DNA of 64,000 bases from Aminicella lysinilytica (GCF_004362975.1 NZ_SNXO01000005.1:22731-86730); one strand, 5' to 3'. Positions 18,864 to 27,944 are shown, counted from the stretch's first letter. Made by a program: numbers and translations. The notes: generated by a model from the letters alone, not told the origin.

Positions 18864-19637
18864 TTGGGTAAAGCAATAGCAATTTTTAATCAAAAGGGTG
18901 GTGTAGGTAAAACAACCACTAATATAAATCTTGGGGCTAGCCTTGCTATGAAAGGCAAGAAAATACTCATGCTTGATATAGACCCGCAGGGCAATACTAC
19001 CAGCGGCATAGGTGTTTCCAAGAAAGAACTGGATACCACAGTTTACGAACTTTTGATAGAAGAAAATTTCGACCCGAGAAGGGCTATAATACATACGGGA
19101 GTCAAGAACCTGGATCTTATACCGGCAAATGTTGATCTTGCTGGTGCGGAGATAGAATTAGTTGAACTTGAAAGCCGTGAAAAGAGGTTGAAACACGCCT
19201 TAGACAAGATAAAGGACGATTATGATTTCATTTTCATAGATTGCCCGCCATCGCTTGGATTGCTGACTATCAACTCTTTATCGGCAGTTGAAAGCGTATT
19301 GATCCCTATACAGTGTGAGTTCTATGCGTTGGAAGGCGTCAGCCAGCTGGTAAGTACCATCGATCTGGTAAAAAAGAGCCTGAACAAGGATCTGGAGATC
19401 GAGGGAGTTGTGCTTAGCATGTTCGATGGCCGTACTAATCTGTCTATTCAGGTGGTACAGGAAGTTAAGAAATATTTTGGCTCGAAGGTTTATTCTACAG
19501 TTATTCCAAGGAATATCAGGCTTGCGGAAGCTCCGAGTTTCGGTATGGCAATAACAGAATATGACCCTAAATCAAGAGGTGCAGAAGCCTACAGAGAATT
19601 TGCTGATGAGTTTCTTGAATGGGAGGGTATGAAATAA
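18864..19637 (+). CDS. parA: Chromosome partitioning ATPase ParA (Soj)
   Basis: 257-residue deviant Walker ATPase that segregates replicated origins with ParB and regulates DnaA. Walker A' is FNQKGGVGKTTTNINLG with the signature lysine, the second motif is LMLDIDPQGNTTSG, and the Walker B-like FIFIDCPPSLGLLTINSL is present. The start codon is TTG, 7 nt behind a perfect AGGAGG. It overlaps parB by 1 bp. Confidence 0.97.
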   Translation: MGKAIAIFNQKGGVGKTTTNINLGASLAMKGKKILMLDIDPQGNTTSGIGVSKKELDTTVYELLIEENFDPRRAIIHTGVKNLDLIPANVDLAGAEIELVELESREKRLKHALDKIKDDYDFIFIDCPPSLGLLTINSLSAVESVLIPIQCEFYALEGVSQLVSTIDLVKKSLNKDLEIEGVVLSMFDGRTNLSIQVVQEVKKYFGSKVYSTVIPRNIRLAEAPSFGMAITEYDPKSRGAEAYREFADEFLEWEGMK

Positions 19638-20530
19638 TGGCAGGAAAATCTCCAAAGAACAGAGGACTTGGCCGCGGCCTTGACGCTCTGTTCGCAGATC
19701 AGACACCAATTTCAGAAGGAACTGAAGAAGTATCACAGAAAGCCGCTGATGGCAATACAGTGGTGTATATTGATATTAATGAAATCAAGCCTAATAGAAA
19801 TCAGCCCAGAAAAGCATTTAATGAAGATAAAATCAGTGAGTTGGCGGAATCTATCATGGAGCATGGAATAATCCAGCCTCTGGTCGTACGTAAGTCGGGT
19901 AAAAACTACGAAATAGTAGCAGGAGAACGCAGGTGGAGAGCAGCCAGAAAGGCTGAACTGGACACAGTTCCGTGCATCATAAGAGAGTTTACCGATGAAG
20001 AAAACATGCTGATCGCTATAATAGAGAATATGCAGCGAGAGGATCTGAATCCTATTGAAGAAGCTGAAGGACTCAGTCAGATGATCAAGACCTATGGGCT
20101 GACTCAGGAGCAGGTATCTAAAAGCGTCAGTAAGAGCAGGCCGTATATAACCAATTCATTGAGATTGTTGAAGCTGCCGGAAGTGATCAGAGATTACGTT
20201 GGAGAAGGCAGGATATCAGCAGGTCATGCAAGAGCTTTAGTCAATATAAAGAGCGAAGCTCTGCAGATGCAGATATGTCAGAAGATCATCAGCGAAGGGA
20301 TCTCGGTCAGAGATGTTGAGAAAATAGTAGCCAGAGAGGGAAAACCTTCAAGGAAGCCGGCCAGGAAAGTCAAGAGCGCTGATACTGTTCATGCAGAAGG
20401 CGAACTGAAAGACATCTTCGGCACTAAGGTGTCCATCGACCAGAAGGGAAAGAAAGGTGCTATTACCTTCGAATATTACAGCAAAGAAGAATTGAACAGG
20501 CTGATAGACATGTTGAAATCAGTTAATTAG
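19637..20530 (+). CDS. parB: Chromosome partitioning protein ParB (Spo0J)
   Basis: parS-binding CTPase, 297 residues. N-terminal RGLGRGLDALF, the ParB/Srx domain with NRNQPRKAFNEDKISELAESI, the CTP-binding ...VAGERRWRAARKA and ENMQREDLNPIEEA segments, a helix-turn-helix (LTQEQVSKSVSKSRPYITNSLRLL interrupted for length) and a C-terminal dimerisation domain. Start at 19637 (ATG overlapping the parA stop, with gggaggg upstream). The gene is bracketed by two parS sites. Confidence 0.97.
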   Translation: MAGKSPKNRGLGRGLDALFADQTPISEGTEEVSQKAADGNTVVYIDINEIKPNRNQPRKAFNEDKISELAESIMEHGIIQPLVVRKSGKNYEIVAGERRWRAARKAELDTVPCIIREFTDEENMLIAIIENMQREDLNPIEEAEGLSQMIKTYGLTQEQVSKSVSKSRPYITNSLRLLKLPEVIRDYVGEGRISAGHARALVNIKSEALQMQICQKIISEGISVRDVEKIVAREGKPSRKPARKVKSADTVHAEGELKDIFGTKVSIDQKGKKGAITFEYYSKEELNRLIDMLKSVN

Positions 20531-20536
20531 AAGAAT

Positions 20537-20552
20537 TGTTTCATGTGAAACA
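20537..20552. promoter_or_regulatory. parS: parS centromere site 2 (one mismatch)
   Basis: TGTTTCATGTGAAACA: one base off the consensus (C to T at position 8). It starts 6 bp after the parB stop, so parA-parB is bracketed by two parS sites 1.8 kb apart. Confidence 0.88.
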
Positions 20553-20560
20553 TAAACGAT

Positions 20561-20592
20561 CTGCCCCGTTTACGGGGCAGTTGTTGTCTTTT
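20561..20592 (+). terminator. Terminator after parB
   Basis: Perfect 8-bp stem CTGCCCCG/CGGGGCAG with a 4-nt loop followed by TTGTTGTCTTTT, immediately after the second parS. Confidence 0.85.
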
Positions 20593-20608
20593 AGAGTAAG
20601 GGGAGATA

Positions 20609-21148
20609 ATGGGAACTGAAGAGATGGATACCTTCAAAGACAGATTACAGAAGATATTAAGGGAAGCTATAACGGAACTTAACTCCATCGGAGTTTATCC
20701 TTCGAAGACCGTAACTCAGGTCAATGTAAATACCAGGGCGAGAAGAAGACTGGGAGCATGCAGGCAGACGGGCGGTAAACCGGATCCGTCCTATACTATA
20801 GAGGTCTCATCTATATGCAGATCTCTTGGTGATGATGATCTGAAGAAGATAGTGATACACGAGCTTCTCCACAGCTGTCCGGCTTGTATGAATCATGGCT
20901 CCAGATGGAAGACATATGCCAGGAAAGTTGAAAGTGAACTGGGCTATCATATAGGTGCTACGGTGGATTACAATGATATAGGATTGGGCAATGAAGCTGA
21001 AAGAAATTACAGGTACAGGATAACCTGCGTTGATTGCGGGAAGAAAATGCTGCGTATGAGGAAATGCAAGGTAGTTGTCCATCCGGATCTCTACAGGTGC
21101 TCCGCCTGCGGGGGAATGCTTCAGGTGGATGAGATCAATAATAACTGA
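20609..21148 (+). CDS. SprT-like zinc metalloprotease-domain protein
   Basis: 179 residues. It has the HExxH zinc-protease motif of the SprT family (IHELLHSC, H84-E85-H88) in the usual context, and a C-terminal zinc ribbon (CVDCG ... CSACGG). The layout matches SprT/Spartan-like proteins, which in bacteria are poorly characterised; some eukaryotic members cleave DNA-protein crosslinks. Ribosome site aggggaga before the ATG. It is a single gene behind the parB terminator. Enzymatic activity is inferred from the motif only. Confidence 0.85.
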   Translation: MGTEEMDTFKDRLQKILREAITELNSIGVYPSKTVTQVNVNTRARRRLGACRQTGGKPDPSYTIEVSSICRSLGDDDLKKIVIHELLHSCPACMNHGSRWKTYARKVESELGYHIGATVDYNDIGLGNEAERNYRYRITCVDCGKKMLRMRKCKVVVHPDLYRCSACGGMLQVDEINNN

Positions 21149-21264
21149 CACATATTACCATTTTCTATTAGAGGCAGTATATTTAATAAATACTTTTAGA
21201 TATCACAAAAAAATGATATAATATAACGATAGCCAATTGAGGAAACTCGGAACAAGGAGCATTT

Positions 21265-23040
21265 ATGGCTGAAACAGGTTTTGAGAGAAAACTTACATCA
21301 TATGTCCCTTTACCTATGTGCGTTGTCAGCACCAAGGGAAAGGTAGTCGGATCCAACGACCGTATAGGAGAAGTATTCATCTATGACGAGATCAAGGATT
21401 ACGATTTTTTTGCGTTGACCGGGATCAAGATAGATGAATTGATGGAGGCAGCGGATAATAGCATATATAAGACTATAGAGCGAAGCGGGAAGAAATTCCG
21501 CCTGCTTGCCAGCAGAGATGAAGACACAGGCATAGGTAATATCTTCGTATTCTTCAATGACATTACTAACTACGAATCACTGAAGGATATGTATAATGAT
21601 GAAAAGATCTGTGTATGCATTGTCAACATAGACAACTATGATGAAATGATGGCCAGCACACTGCCGGATATGAGAATGACCCTGTCTTCACAGGTAGATA
21701 AGACCATCAGAAAATGGGCTACTGACAATAAGGCATCTATAATCAACAATAAGGAATATGAATACATAATATACTTCCAGAACTGTTTCCTGTCTGGTAT
21801 GATCGACAATAAGTTCAGCATACTCGATGAGGTCAGACAGATAGAGACTGAAGCGGACTTCCCCATGAGTCTGAGCATAGGCGTAGGCGTTGGCGGGAAG
21901 AACATAGTCAATACGGAGGAATTCGCCAGCTCAGCCCTTGAACTGGCCTTGGGCCGTGGCGGAGATCAGGCTGTAGTCAAGAAATTGAATAAGATAGATT
22001 ACTATGGCGGCAAGCTGCAGACTGTTGAGAAGGGGAACAAAGGAAAATCCAGAGTTGTTGCTCATACATTGAAACAGCTCATAGAACAGGCCGGCCGCAT
22101 TATGATCATGGGTCATGAAAACCCGGACATGGATGCTTTCGGTTCAGCTCTGGGCATGTTCAGAGTTTGTCAGATGTGCGGAAGAGACGCCAGCATCGTC
22201 ATGGACGATATAAGCGATTCTCTACAACTTATATACAAACAGGCTAAAGATACAGGTAAGTATAATTTCATCAGCAGCGAGAAAGCAATGTCACTGGCAG
22301 ATGAGAATACTTTACTAATAATATTAGATACTCACAGGCCGAGTTATGTCCAATGCAGAGAACTCCTAGATAAAGTCGGCAAACTGGCCGTAATAGATCA
22401 CCACAGGAAAGCTGTTGACGCTATTAAGAACGCCAGCCTAACATATATAGAATCCTACGCTTCATCGACAGCGGAGCTGGTTTCAGAGATACTTCAGTAC
22501 GCAGGGCCTAAGAGGGTCCTGGAGAAGCTTGAGGCGGAAGCTTTGCTTGCCGGCATCACTATAGACACCAACAGGTTCGCCGTGAAGACCGGCGTCAGGA
22601 CCTTCGAGGCAGCAGCCTGGCTGAGACGTTCGGGAGCGGACACGGCCGAGGTCAAGCGATTCTTCCAGACGGATATAGAGGCCTTCAAGGTCAGAGCCAA
22701 ATGTATAGCGTCGGCTGAGATCCATGAGACAGGCATCGCCACATCCACCTGCGAAGGCTACAATGAAGACGCTCAGATCATTAATTCCCAGGTGGCAGAC
22801 GAACTGCTCAACATCAAGGGCGTCAAGGCAAGTTTTGTTGCAGGCAGAAACAGCGCGGGGAAAACCGGCATCAGCGCCAGATCCCTGGGAGATATAAACG
22901 TGCAGCTGATCATGGAAAAACTCGGCGGCGGCGGACATCTGACCACGGCCGGGGCACAGGTAGAAGAAAGCCCTGAAGAAGTGCTGGAAATAGTCAAGGG
23001 CATTCTGAAAGAAACTATGGCAAAAAATGGAAAGAGGTAA
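21265..23040 (+). CDS. gdpP: Cyclic-di-AMP phosphodiesterase, GdpP family, without membrane anchor
   Basis: Hydrolyses c-di-AMP. 591 residues: a PAS-like sensor (about 1-105), a degenerate GGDEF domain (about 110-245, with the family signature LGRGGDQAVVK at 229-239 in place of an active loop), a DHH domain (MGHENPDMDAFGSALG at 282, LDTHRPSYVQ, then VIDHHRK) and a DHHA1 domain (KLGGGGHLTTAGAQ). GdpP normally has two N-terminal transmembrane helices ahead of the PAS domain; here the protein starts directly with the PAS-like part and no helix is seen. The ATG has acaaggag upstream, and there is no in-frame extension rich in hydrophobics before it. It precedes rplI-dnaB, its usual place. Confidence 0.92.
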   Translation: MAETGFERKLTSYVPLPMCVVSTKGKVVGSNDRIGEVFIYDEIKDYDFFALTGIKIDELMEAADNSIYKTIERSGKKFRLLASRDEDTGIGNIFVFFNDITNYESLKDMYNDEKICVCIVNIDNYDEMMASTLPDMRMTLSSQVDKTIRKWATDNKASIINNKEYEYIIYFQNCFLSGMIDNKFSILDEVRQIETEADFPMSLSIGVGVGGKNIVNTEEFASSALELALGRGGDQAVVKKLNKIDYYGGKLQTVEKGNKGKSRVVAHTLKQLIEQAGRIMIMGHENPDMDAFGSALGMFRVCQMCGRDASIVMDDISDSLQLIYKQAKDTGKYNFISSEKAMSLADENTLLIILDTHRPSYVQCRELLDKVGKLAVIDHHRKAVDAIKNASLTYIESYASSTAELVSEILQYAGPKRVLEKLEAEALLAGITIDTNRFAVKTGVRTFEAAAWLRRSGADTAEVKRFFQTDIEAFKVRAKCIASAEIHETGIATSTCEGYNEDAQIINSQVADELLNIKGVKASFVAGRNSAGKTGISARSLGDINVQLIMEKLGGGGHLTTAGAQVEESPEEVLEIVKGILKETMAKNGKR

Positions 23041-23046
23041 ATATAA

Positions 23047-23490
23047 ATGGTAGTAATACTGAACAGAGACGTTAAAGGCACAGGCAAAGCAGGAGAAGTA
23101 GTAAAGGTCAGCGATGGCTACGCCCGCAACATGCTCATTAAAAGAGGCTGGGCTACGGAAGCCACCGATGGCAACATCCGCAACCTAGAGAAGATAAAGG
23201 CTAAGAAGGCTGAGGAAGAAGCTGCAGAAAAGGCAGCCGCTGAGGCTCTCGCAGCGAAGATCGGCGACAATGAAGTCATAATCAAGACCAAGTCCGGCGA
23301 AGGCGGCAGGCTTTTCGGCTCGATCACTTCCAAGGACATTGCTGAAGCTCTGCTGAAGCAGCACAGCATCAAGGTCGATAAGAAGAAGATCCAGTTAGAC
23401 AGTCCCATTAAAGCTTTGGGGACGTTTGACGTAGATATCAAGTTGTATTATGAAGTTGTAGGTACTTTAAGAGTTAGGATAACAGACTGA
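23047..23490 (+). CDS. rplI: 50S ribosomal protein L9
   Basis: 147 residues. Classic start MVVILNRDVKGTGKAGEVVKVSDGYARNML (shown in two parts: MVVILNRDVKGTGKAGEV, then VKVSDGYARNML), a long lysine/alanine helix and the C-terminal domain with GGRLFGSIT. Located 6 bp after gdpP and overlapping dnaB by 1 bp, the standard gdpP-rplI-dnaB operon. Confidence 0.97.
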   Translation: MVVILNRDVKGTGKAGEVVKVSDGYARNMLIKRGWATEATDGNIRNLEKIKAKKAEEEAAEKAAAEALAAKIGDNEVIIKTKSGEGGRLFGSITSKDIAEALLKQHSIKVDKKKIQLDSPIKALGTFDVDIKLYYEVVGTLRVRITD

Positions 23491-24803
23491 TGGCAGAGAA
23501 GATCCCACCCCACAATTTAGAAGCGGAAAGATCGGTACTGGGAGCAGGGCTCCTGAGCAGAGATGCGTTGGCCGACATTGTTGAAGTAGTTAAACCTGAA
23601 GATTTCTACGATGGCTCCAATAAGGAAATCTTTACGACTATGCTGGACATGTTCAGAGAGAACAAGCCCGTAGATATAGTCACAGTCTGCGATGAGTTGA
23701 AACGCAGGAAAGCCCTGGAAGCAGTAGGCGGCAGAAGTTATGTCGCTACTTTGTCCAGCGATGTTCCATCGACGACCAACGCCGGTGAATACGCCAAGAT
23801 AGTCGCGGAGAAGGCGTCTATGAGGCAGCTTATCCATACGGCCGAAGAGATCCGCGAGCGGGCCTTTGAGGAAAATCAGGACACCAACGACATTCTGGAT
23901 CATGCGGAGAAGAGCATTTTCGACATTGCGCAGTCCAGGCAGTCCAACGATTACTCCGCCCTGAAAGACGTGCTCTTGACGGACATGAGCCTCATCGACG
24001 AGGCCATTAAGAACAAAGGGCAGGTCACGGGCATAACTACGGGGTTCAAGCGTCTGGACGAGGTCACATCGGGCCTGCAGAGGTCAGACCTTGTCATAGT
24101 GGCGGCAAGGCCGTCAATGGGCAAGACGGCTTTCGCCCTGAATATTGCGCAGAATGCAGCCGTCAAGGGCAATGCATCGGTGCTGATGTTCAGTCTGGAA
24201 ATGTCCAAGGAGCAGCTGGGACAAAGGCTCTTGGCTATGGAATCCAAGGTGGACATGGAAAATATTAAAAAAGGCAAGATCGAAAGAGCTGACTGGGACA
24301 GGATCATGCTGGCAGTAGACACATTGTCCGGCGCCAACATACAGATAGACGATTCGCCTGCCCTGTCGGTCTTTGAGATAAAGAACAAATGCAGAAGAAT
24401 GAAAGCGGAACACGGCCTGGACCTGGTGGTCATAGACTACCTGCAGCTGATGAGGTCCGAGGGAAAAGCGGAGAGCAGACAGCAGGAGATCAGTAACCTG
24501 TCAAGGTACCTGAAACTCCTGGCCAGAGAAATGGACTGTCCGGTCATCGTTTTGTCGCAGCTTTCACGAGCTCCGGAGCAGAGGCCTAATCACAGGCCGG
24601 TGCTATCCGATCTGCGTGAGTCGGGATCTATAGAGCAGGATGCCGATATAGTTATCTTCCTGTACAGGGACGATTACTATAATGAAGATTCTGAGAAGCC
24701 GGGTGTCTGCGAGGTCAATCTGGCTAAACACAGAAGCGGTCCTACAGGGAGTCTGGAGCTGACCTGGGTCGCACGTTATACTAAATTCAGCGATAAGGCG
24801 TGA
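23490..24803 (+). CDS. dnaB: Replicative DNA helicase DnaB
   Basis: 437-residue hexameric 5'-3' helicase (DnaC in Bacillus naming). N-terminal domain begins PPHNLEAERSVLGAGL; the RecA-like C-terminal domain has Walker A AARPSMGKTAFALNIA, Walker B LVVIDYLQLM and LSQLSRAPEQRPNHRPVLSD followed by LRESGSIEQDADIV. No intein. Coupled to rplI (TGATG overlap). It would need a loader; see the DnaD/DnaI-N fusion two genes downstream. Confidence 0.98.
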   Translation: MAEKIPPHNLEAERSVLGAGLLSRDALADIVEVVKPEDFYDGSNKEIFTTMLDMFRENKPVDIVTVCDELKRRKALEAVGGRSYVATLSSDVPSTTNAGEYAKIVAEKASMRQLIHTAEEIRERAFEENQDTNDILDHAEKSIFDIAQSRQSNDYSALKDVLLTDMSLIDEAIKNKGQVTGITTGFKRLDEVTSGLQRSDLVIVAARPSMGKTAFALNIAQNAAVKGNASVLMFSLEMSKEQLGQRLLAMESKVDMENIKKGKIERADWDRIMLAVDTLSGANIQIDDSPALSVFEIKNKCRRMKAEHGLDLVVIDYLQLMRSEGKAESRQQEISNLSRYLKLLAREMDCPVIVLSQLSRAPEQRPNHRPVLSDLRESGSIEQDADIVIFLYRDDYYNEDSEKPGVCEVNLAKHRSGPTGSLELTWVARYTKFSDKA

Positions 24804-24814
24804 GGTGAAACACT

Positions 24815-25003
24815 ATGATTACAAAGGATATGAAGATTTGCGACATACTCGACATTGACGACAGGTATGAGAAGGTGCTTGAGGATCATGGTTTGCTGTG
24901 CAATGGCTGTCCGGGGGCTTTTACAGAAAGTCTGGCAGAAGCGGCAGACGGTCACGGCGTAGACGTTGACAGTTTATTGAATGATTTGAACAAAGAGATA
25001 TAA
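24815..25003 (+). CDS. DUF1858 domain protein
   Basis: 62 residues, small and acidic, with a CxxC-like pair in GLLCNGCPGAFTESLAEAA. This is the DUF1858 fold, a helical domain often found alone or fused to redox enzymes; function unknown. Ribosome site gaggtga before the ATG. It lies between dnaB and the DnaD-type gene, 11 bp from one and 6 bp from the other, so it is co-transcribed with the replication genes. Confidence 0.82.
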   Translation: MITKDMKICDILDIDDRYEKVLEDHGLLCNGCPGAFTESLAEAADGHGVDVDSLLNDLNKEI

Positions 25004-25009
25004 GACATA

Positions 25010-26278
25010 ATGAATTTTGTGAGAGAGAAAATAAAAGATTTTTACCTTTTAGATTCAAGGATAGAAAACATTTTTATAAATGAATATCTGCCGGCAGCTC
25101 CGGGAGATTATGTCAAGGTGTACATATATGGATATATGTATGCTGAGTTTGGCTTGGAAATGACCGATAAGGTCATGGCAAAGCAACTGGGCATCCCGGA
25201 AAAGAAAATAATCGACGCCTGGAATTACTGGGAGAAAATGGGAGCTATTAAAAAGCTCTATGTAGACTCAGCCGGAGACATAGATTTCACCGTCGAGTTC
25301 ATAAATCTGAAGGAGCTTATGTACGGAAAGAGTACGGAAGCAATACCTGAGGAGCATGAACCGAGTCCTGAGATATTCGGAAACGATCAGATAAAGAAGG
25401 TGTTCGACAGGGTGGAACAGCTCATGGCCAGAAGCCTTTCTTCGACTGAAGTGACCAGGATACTATCCTGGATGACTGATGACAAGGTCCCGCCGGAAGT
25501 GATGCTTTACGGCATTTCTTATTGCCTAGAAAAGCATAAGAGCAGTCTGAATTACATAGAAAGCGTTCTGCGGAACTGGATGAAGGATGGCCTCTATACA
25601 GTGGATGCAGTCAACGAGCACCTGCAGGATGTAGACCAGCGTTTCTACCAGTACAGAAGGGTATTGAAGGCTTTAGGCTTCAACAGAAATGCCACAGAAG
25701 CCGAGAAGCAGATGATGGATAACTGGTTTGATTCACTGGGATATAATATGGATCGGGTGCTGGAAGCATGCACCAAGACCGTAGGCATATCAAGCCCTAA
25801 CTTCAGTTATGTAAACAAGGTATTGCAGAACTGGAAAGATGAGGCAGCCAAGAGAGGGGATAGCGTCAATAAGAAGGTCACTGTTACCCAATCAGTATTG
25901 AATCAGTATTACGATTACCTGAGAGAAGAAGCAATCAACGCCGCGGAGTCACGTACTAAGGAAATTTACGAGAAGATCCCGCGGATCAAAGATATAGATG
26001 ATAAGGTGCAGACCATGGGGTCAGCACTGTCCAAGGCACTTTTGCTCGGCAACGAGGAAGATAAAGGCTTGGAACTTAGGCAGCAGATGGATCAGCTGGC
26101 GGCCGAGAGAGCCGTTTTGCTGACGGAAAACAATTTTGAAATGGATTACACTGATATAAAATACGCCTGTGATAAATGCAACGATACCGGGATCACAGAT
26201 CTGGGGGAGCGATGCTCCTGTGCGAAAGAGCGTATGGAAGAGGCTGAGGTATGGCAGAAAACGAAAAACGAAGCATAG
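25010..26278 (+). CDS. DnaD-domain primosome protein fused to a DnaI/DnaC-loader-like N-terminal domain
   Basis: 422 residues. Residues about 1-95 look like the DnaD N-terminal winged helix (MADxMAKQLG-type helix-turn-helix). Two DnaD/DnaB_2 repeats follow (about 125-205, ending YIESVLRNWMKDG, and about 215-285, ending YVNKVLQNWKDE). The remaining 120 residues (SRTKEIYEKIPRIKDIDD, a long helical stretch, then the zinc finger CDKCNDTGITDLGERCSC) match the N-terminus of DnaI/DnaC-type helicase loaders, which binds the replicative helicase. The AAA+ ATPase part is absent: the frame stops 19 codons after the last cysteine and the next gene is a peptidase. In related Clostridia, DnaD and the loader are normally two genes. 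The fusion is seen; the functional consequence is inferred. Confidence 0.85.
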   Translation: MNFVREKIKDFYLLDSRIENIFINEYLPAAPGDYVKVYIYGYMYAEFGLEMTDKVMAKQLGIPEKKIIDAWNYWEKMGAIKKLYVDSAGDIDFTVEFINLKELMYGKSTEAIPEEHEPSPEIFGNDQIKKVFDRVEQLMARSLSSTEVTRILSWMTDDKVPPEVMLYGISYCLEKHKSSLNYIESVLRNWMKDGLYTVDAVNEHLQDVDQRFYQYRRVLKALGFNRNATEAEKQMMDNWFDSLGYNMDRVLEACTKTVGISSPNFSYVNKVLQNWKDEAAKRGDSVNKKVTVTQSVLNQYYDYLREEAINAAESRTKEIYEKIPRIKDIDDKVQTMGSALSKALLLGNEEDKGLELRQQMDQLAAERAVLLTENNFEMDYTDIKYACDKCNDTGITDLGERCSCAKERMEEAEVWQKTKNEA

Positions 26279-27609
26279 CAGACAAATTCATCGATGCCGG
26301 CGCAGCAGTCATAGACTTCCACGACCGCACGCAACAAAAGGCAGACCTGAAGTGTCTGCAGGCCTATTATGGCGTTGCTTTGTTCTTGCATAACCGCAGG
26401 GATTTTCTGCATGTGCATAAGGCCAAACTACTGGAGTCCTTTGCGATCATCGTATTGGTAGCTATTGCAGTGCTGGCGGTCTATAATTACGCTACGGGTT
26501 ATGAGTATTCATATCATGGCAGGGCGTTGGGATATGTCAAGGATCAGGAGGATGTAATCAGAGTACTGGACATCACCAGTGCGGAGCTCAGCAAGAGCCA
26601 TGACGCCAAGATCAAGATAGAACCGGGCAGCGACATAACATTCAAGCGCGTAGTTACCCTGAACGTTAGCATAGATGACGATGATACGGTACTTAAGCGT
26701 CTGACTTACCTGACTAACATGCGGGCTGACGCCTATTGCATATACATAGATGGAAAGAATGTGGCAGCCTTGTCAAGCAAGGCAGAAGCTAAGGACGTTA
26801 TCGATGATGTGGAGAAATATTATCAGACTACCCGCAAGGGCTGGGATACAACATATCAGAAGGTATCCATAACTGAAAAACTGAGGTATGCGCCTAAGTC
26901 TGTAAGTCTGACAGATGTCAGTACTCGGGAGAGCGCAGTTAACCAGCTGATAAAATCTAAGGCTGTTACAGTGAAGACCATAGAGAAATCTAAATTCGCT
27001 GAAGTCGTCAAGTATAAGACAGTGGTCAAGAAGACTAAGAGCATGTATAAGGGCGATTCCAAAGTAGTCCAGAAGGGTGAAAACGGTAAGCGCGTGGCCA
27101 CGGCTATTATAGTCAAGGAAAATGGAAAACAAGTCACCAGGACCAACATAGAACTTAAGGTTCTGAAGCCTATGGTGAAGAAAGTAGTATATAAGGGCAG
27201 CAAAACGCGGCCTAAGACGGCTCCGACGGGGACGTTCATTATGCCTGTATCCGGATATTCCCTGTCATCGACCTTTGGTTACAGATGGGGCAGGATGCAT
27301 GAAGGCGTGGATCTGGCCTGCGGTACTGGAACGCCTATACACGCAGCCGATGGCGGCACAGTAGTCCGCGCCGGCTGGTACAGCGGCTACGGCAAGTGCG
27401 TAGACATCAGTCACGGCAACGGTTACATGACGAGATACGGTCATTGCAGCAAGATCAATGTTCATACGGGACAAAAGGTATATCAGGGCCAGACTATTGC
27501 CTTAGTCGGCAATACGGGAAACAGCTACGGATCCCATTGCCACTTCGAGGTCAGAGTCAACGGTTCTGCCAGGAACCCGATGAAATATGTCAATAGAAAG
27601 TATCGTTAA
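26251..27609 (+). CDS. M23 family membrane-anchored murein endopeptidase with G5 domain
   Basis: 452 residues. Cytosolic N-terminal part (1-60), one transmembrane helix (about 63-82, LESFAIIVLVAIAVLAVYN), a long extracytoplasmic region ending in a G5 domain (about 245-325), and a LytM/M23 zinc peptidase domain at the C-terminus: first ligands HEGVDLACGTG (His and Asp), last ligand SHCHFEVRVNG (HxH). All metal ligands are present, so an active peptidoglycan endopeptidase is expected. The start overlaps the DnaD-type gene by 28 bp. It precedes a DivIC-like gene, which fits a role in the cell wall. Confidence 0.92.
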   Translation: MAENEKRSIADKFIDAGAAVIDFHDRTQQKADLKCLQAYYGVALFLHNRRDFLHVHKAKLLESFAIIVLVAIAVLAVYNYATGYEYSYHGRALGYVKDQEDVIRVLDITSAELSKSHDAKIKIEPGSDITFKRVVTLNVSIDDDDTVLKRLTYLTNMRADAYCIYIDGKNVAALSSKAEAKDVIDDVEKYYQTTRKGWDTTYQKVSITEKLRYAPKSVSLTDVSTRESAVNQLIKSKAVTVKTIEKSKFAEVVKYKTVVKKTKSMYKGDSKVVQKGENGKRVATAIIVKENGKQVTRTNIELKVLKPMVKKVVYKGSKTRPKTAPTGTFIMPVSGYSLSSTFGYRWGRMHEGVDLACGTGTPIHAADGGTVVRAGWYSGYGKCVDISHGNGYMTRYGHCSKINVHTGQKVYQGQTIALVGNTGNSYGSHCHFEVRVNGSARNPMKYVNRKYR

Positions 27610-27624
27610 CAGGGGAGTAATATC

Positions 27625-27942
27625 ATGGGAGCGAGACAAAGAAGGAAAAAGAAATTCAGAGTCAACAAACTCAGACTGGTTTTAATAGCTGTAATCATTG
27701 TATTGATCGTAGCTATGGGCCTGTCCATTAAAAATGTAATGGATCTGAGGCAGGAGCAGGCACAGTTGAAGCAGACCAATTCCAGCCTTAAGGACAGGAA
27801 GGTCCAGCTGGAAACAGAACTGAAAAATGTAAATAACCTGAATTACATAGAAGAACAGGCCAGGATACAGCTTAAACTCATTAAACCGGGAGAGGTGCTG
27901 TATGTACTGGATGACGACGATAGTGGAGATAAAGATAAATAG
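27625..27942 (+). CDS. Septum formation initiator family protein (FtsB/DivIC-like)
   Basis: 105 residues with a basic N-terminus (RQRRKKKFRVNK), one transmembrane helix (about 18-36), a coiled coil (about 40-72, LRQEQAQLKQTNSSLKDRK) and a conserved end ARIQLKLIKPGEVLYVL. This is the DivIC/FtsB fold, a bitopic division protein that works with FtsL and DivIB/FtsQ. The tail is acidic. It starts 15 bp after the M23 gene; rnmV follows 2 bp later. Confidence 0.9.
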   Translation: MGARQRRKKKFRVNKLRLVLIAVIIVLIVAMGLSIKNVMDLRQEQAQLKQTNSSLKDRKVQLETELKNVNNLNYIEEQARIQLKLIKPGEVLYVLDDDDSGDKDK

Positions 27943-27944
27943 AT

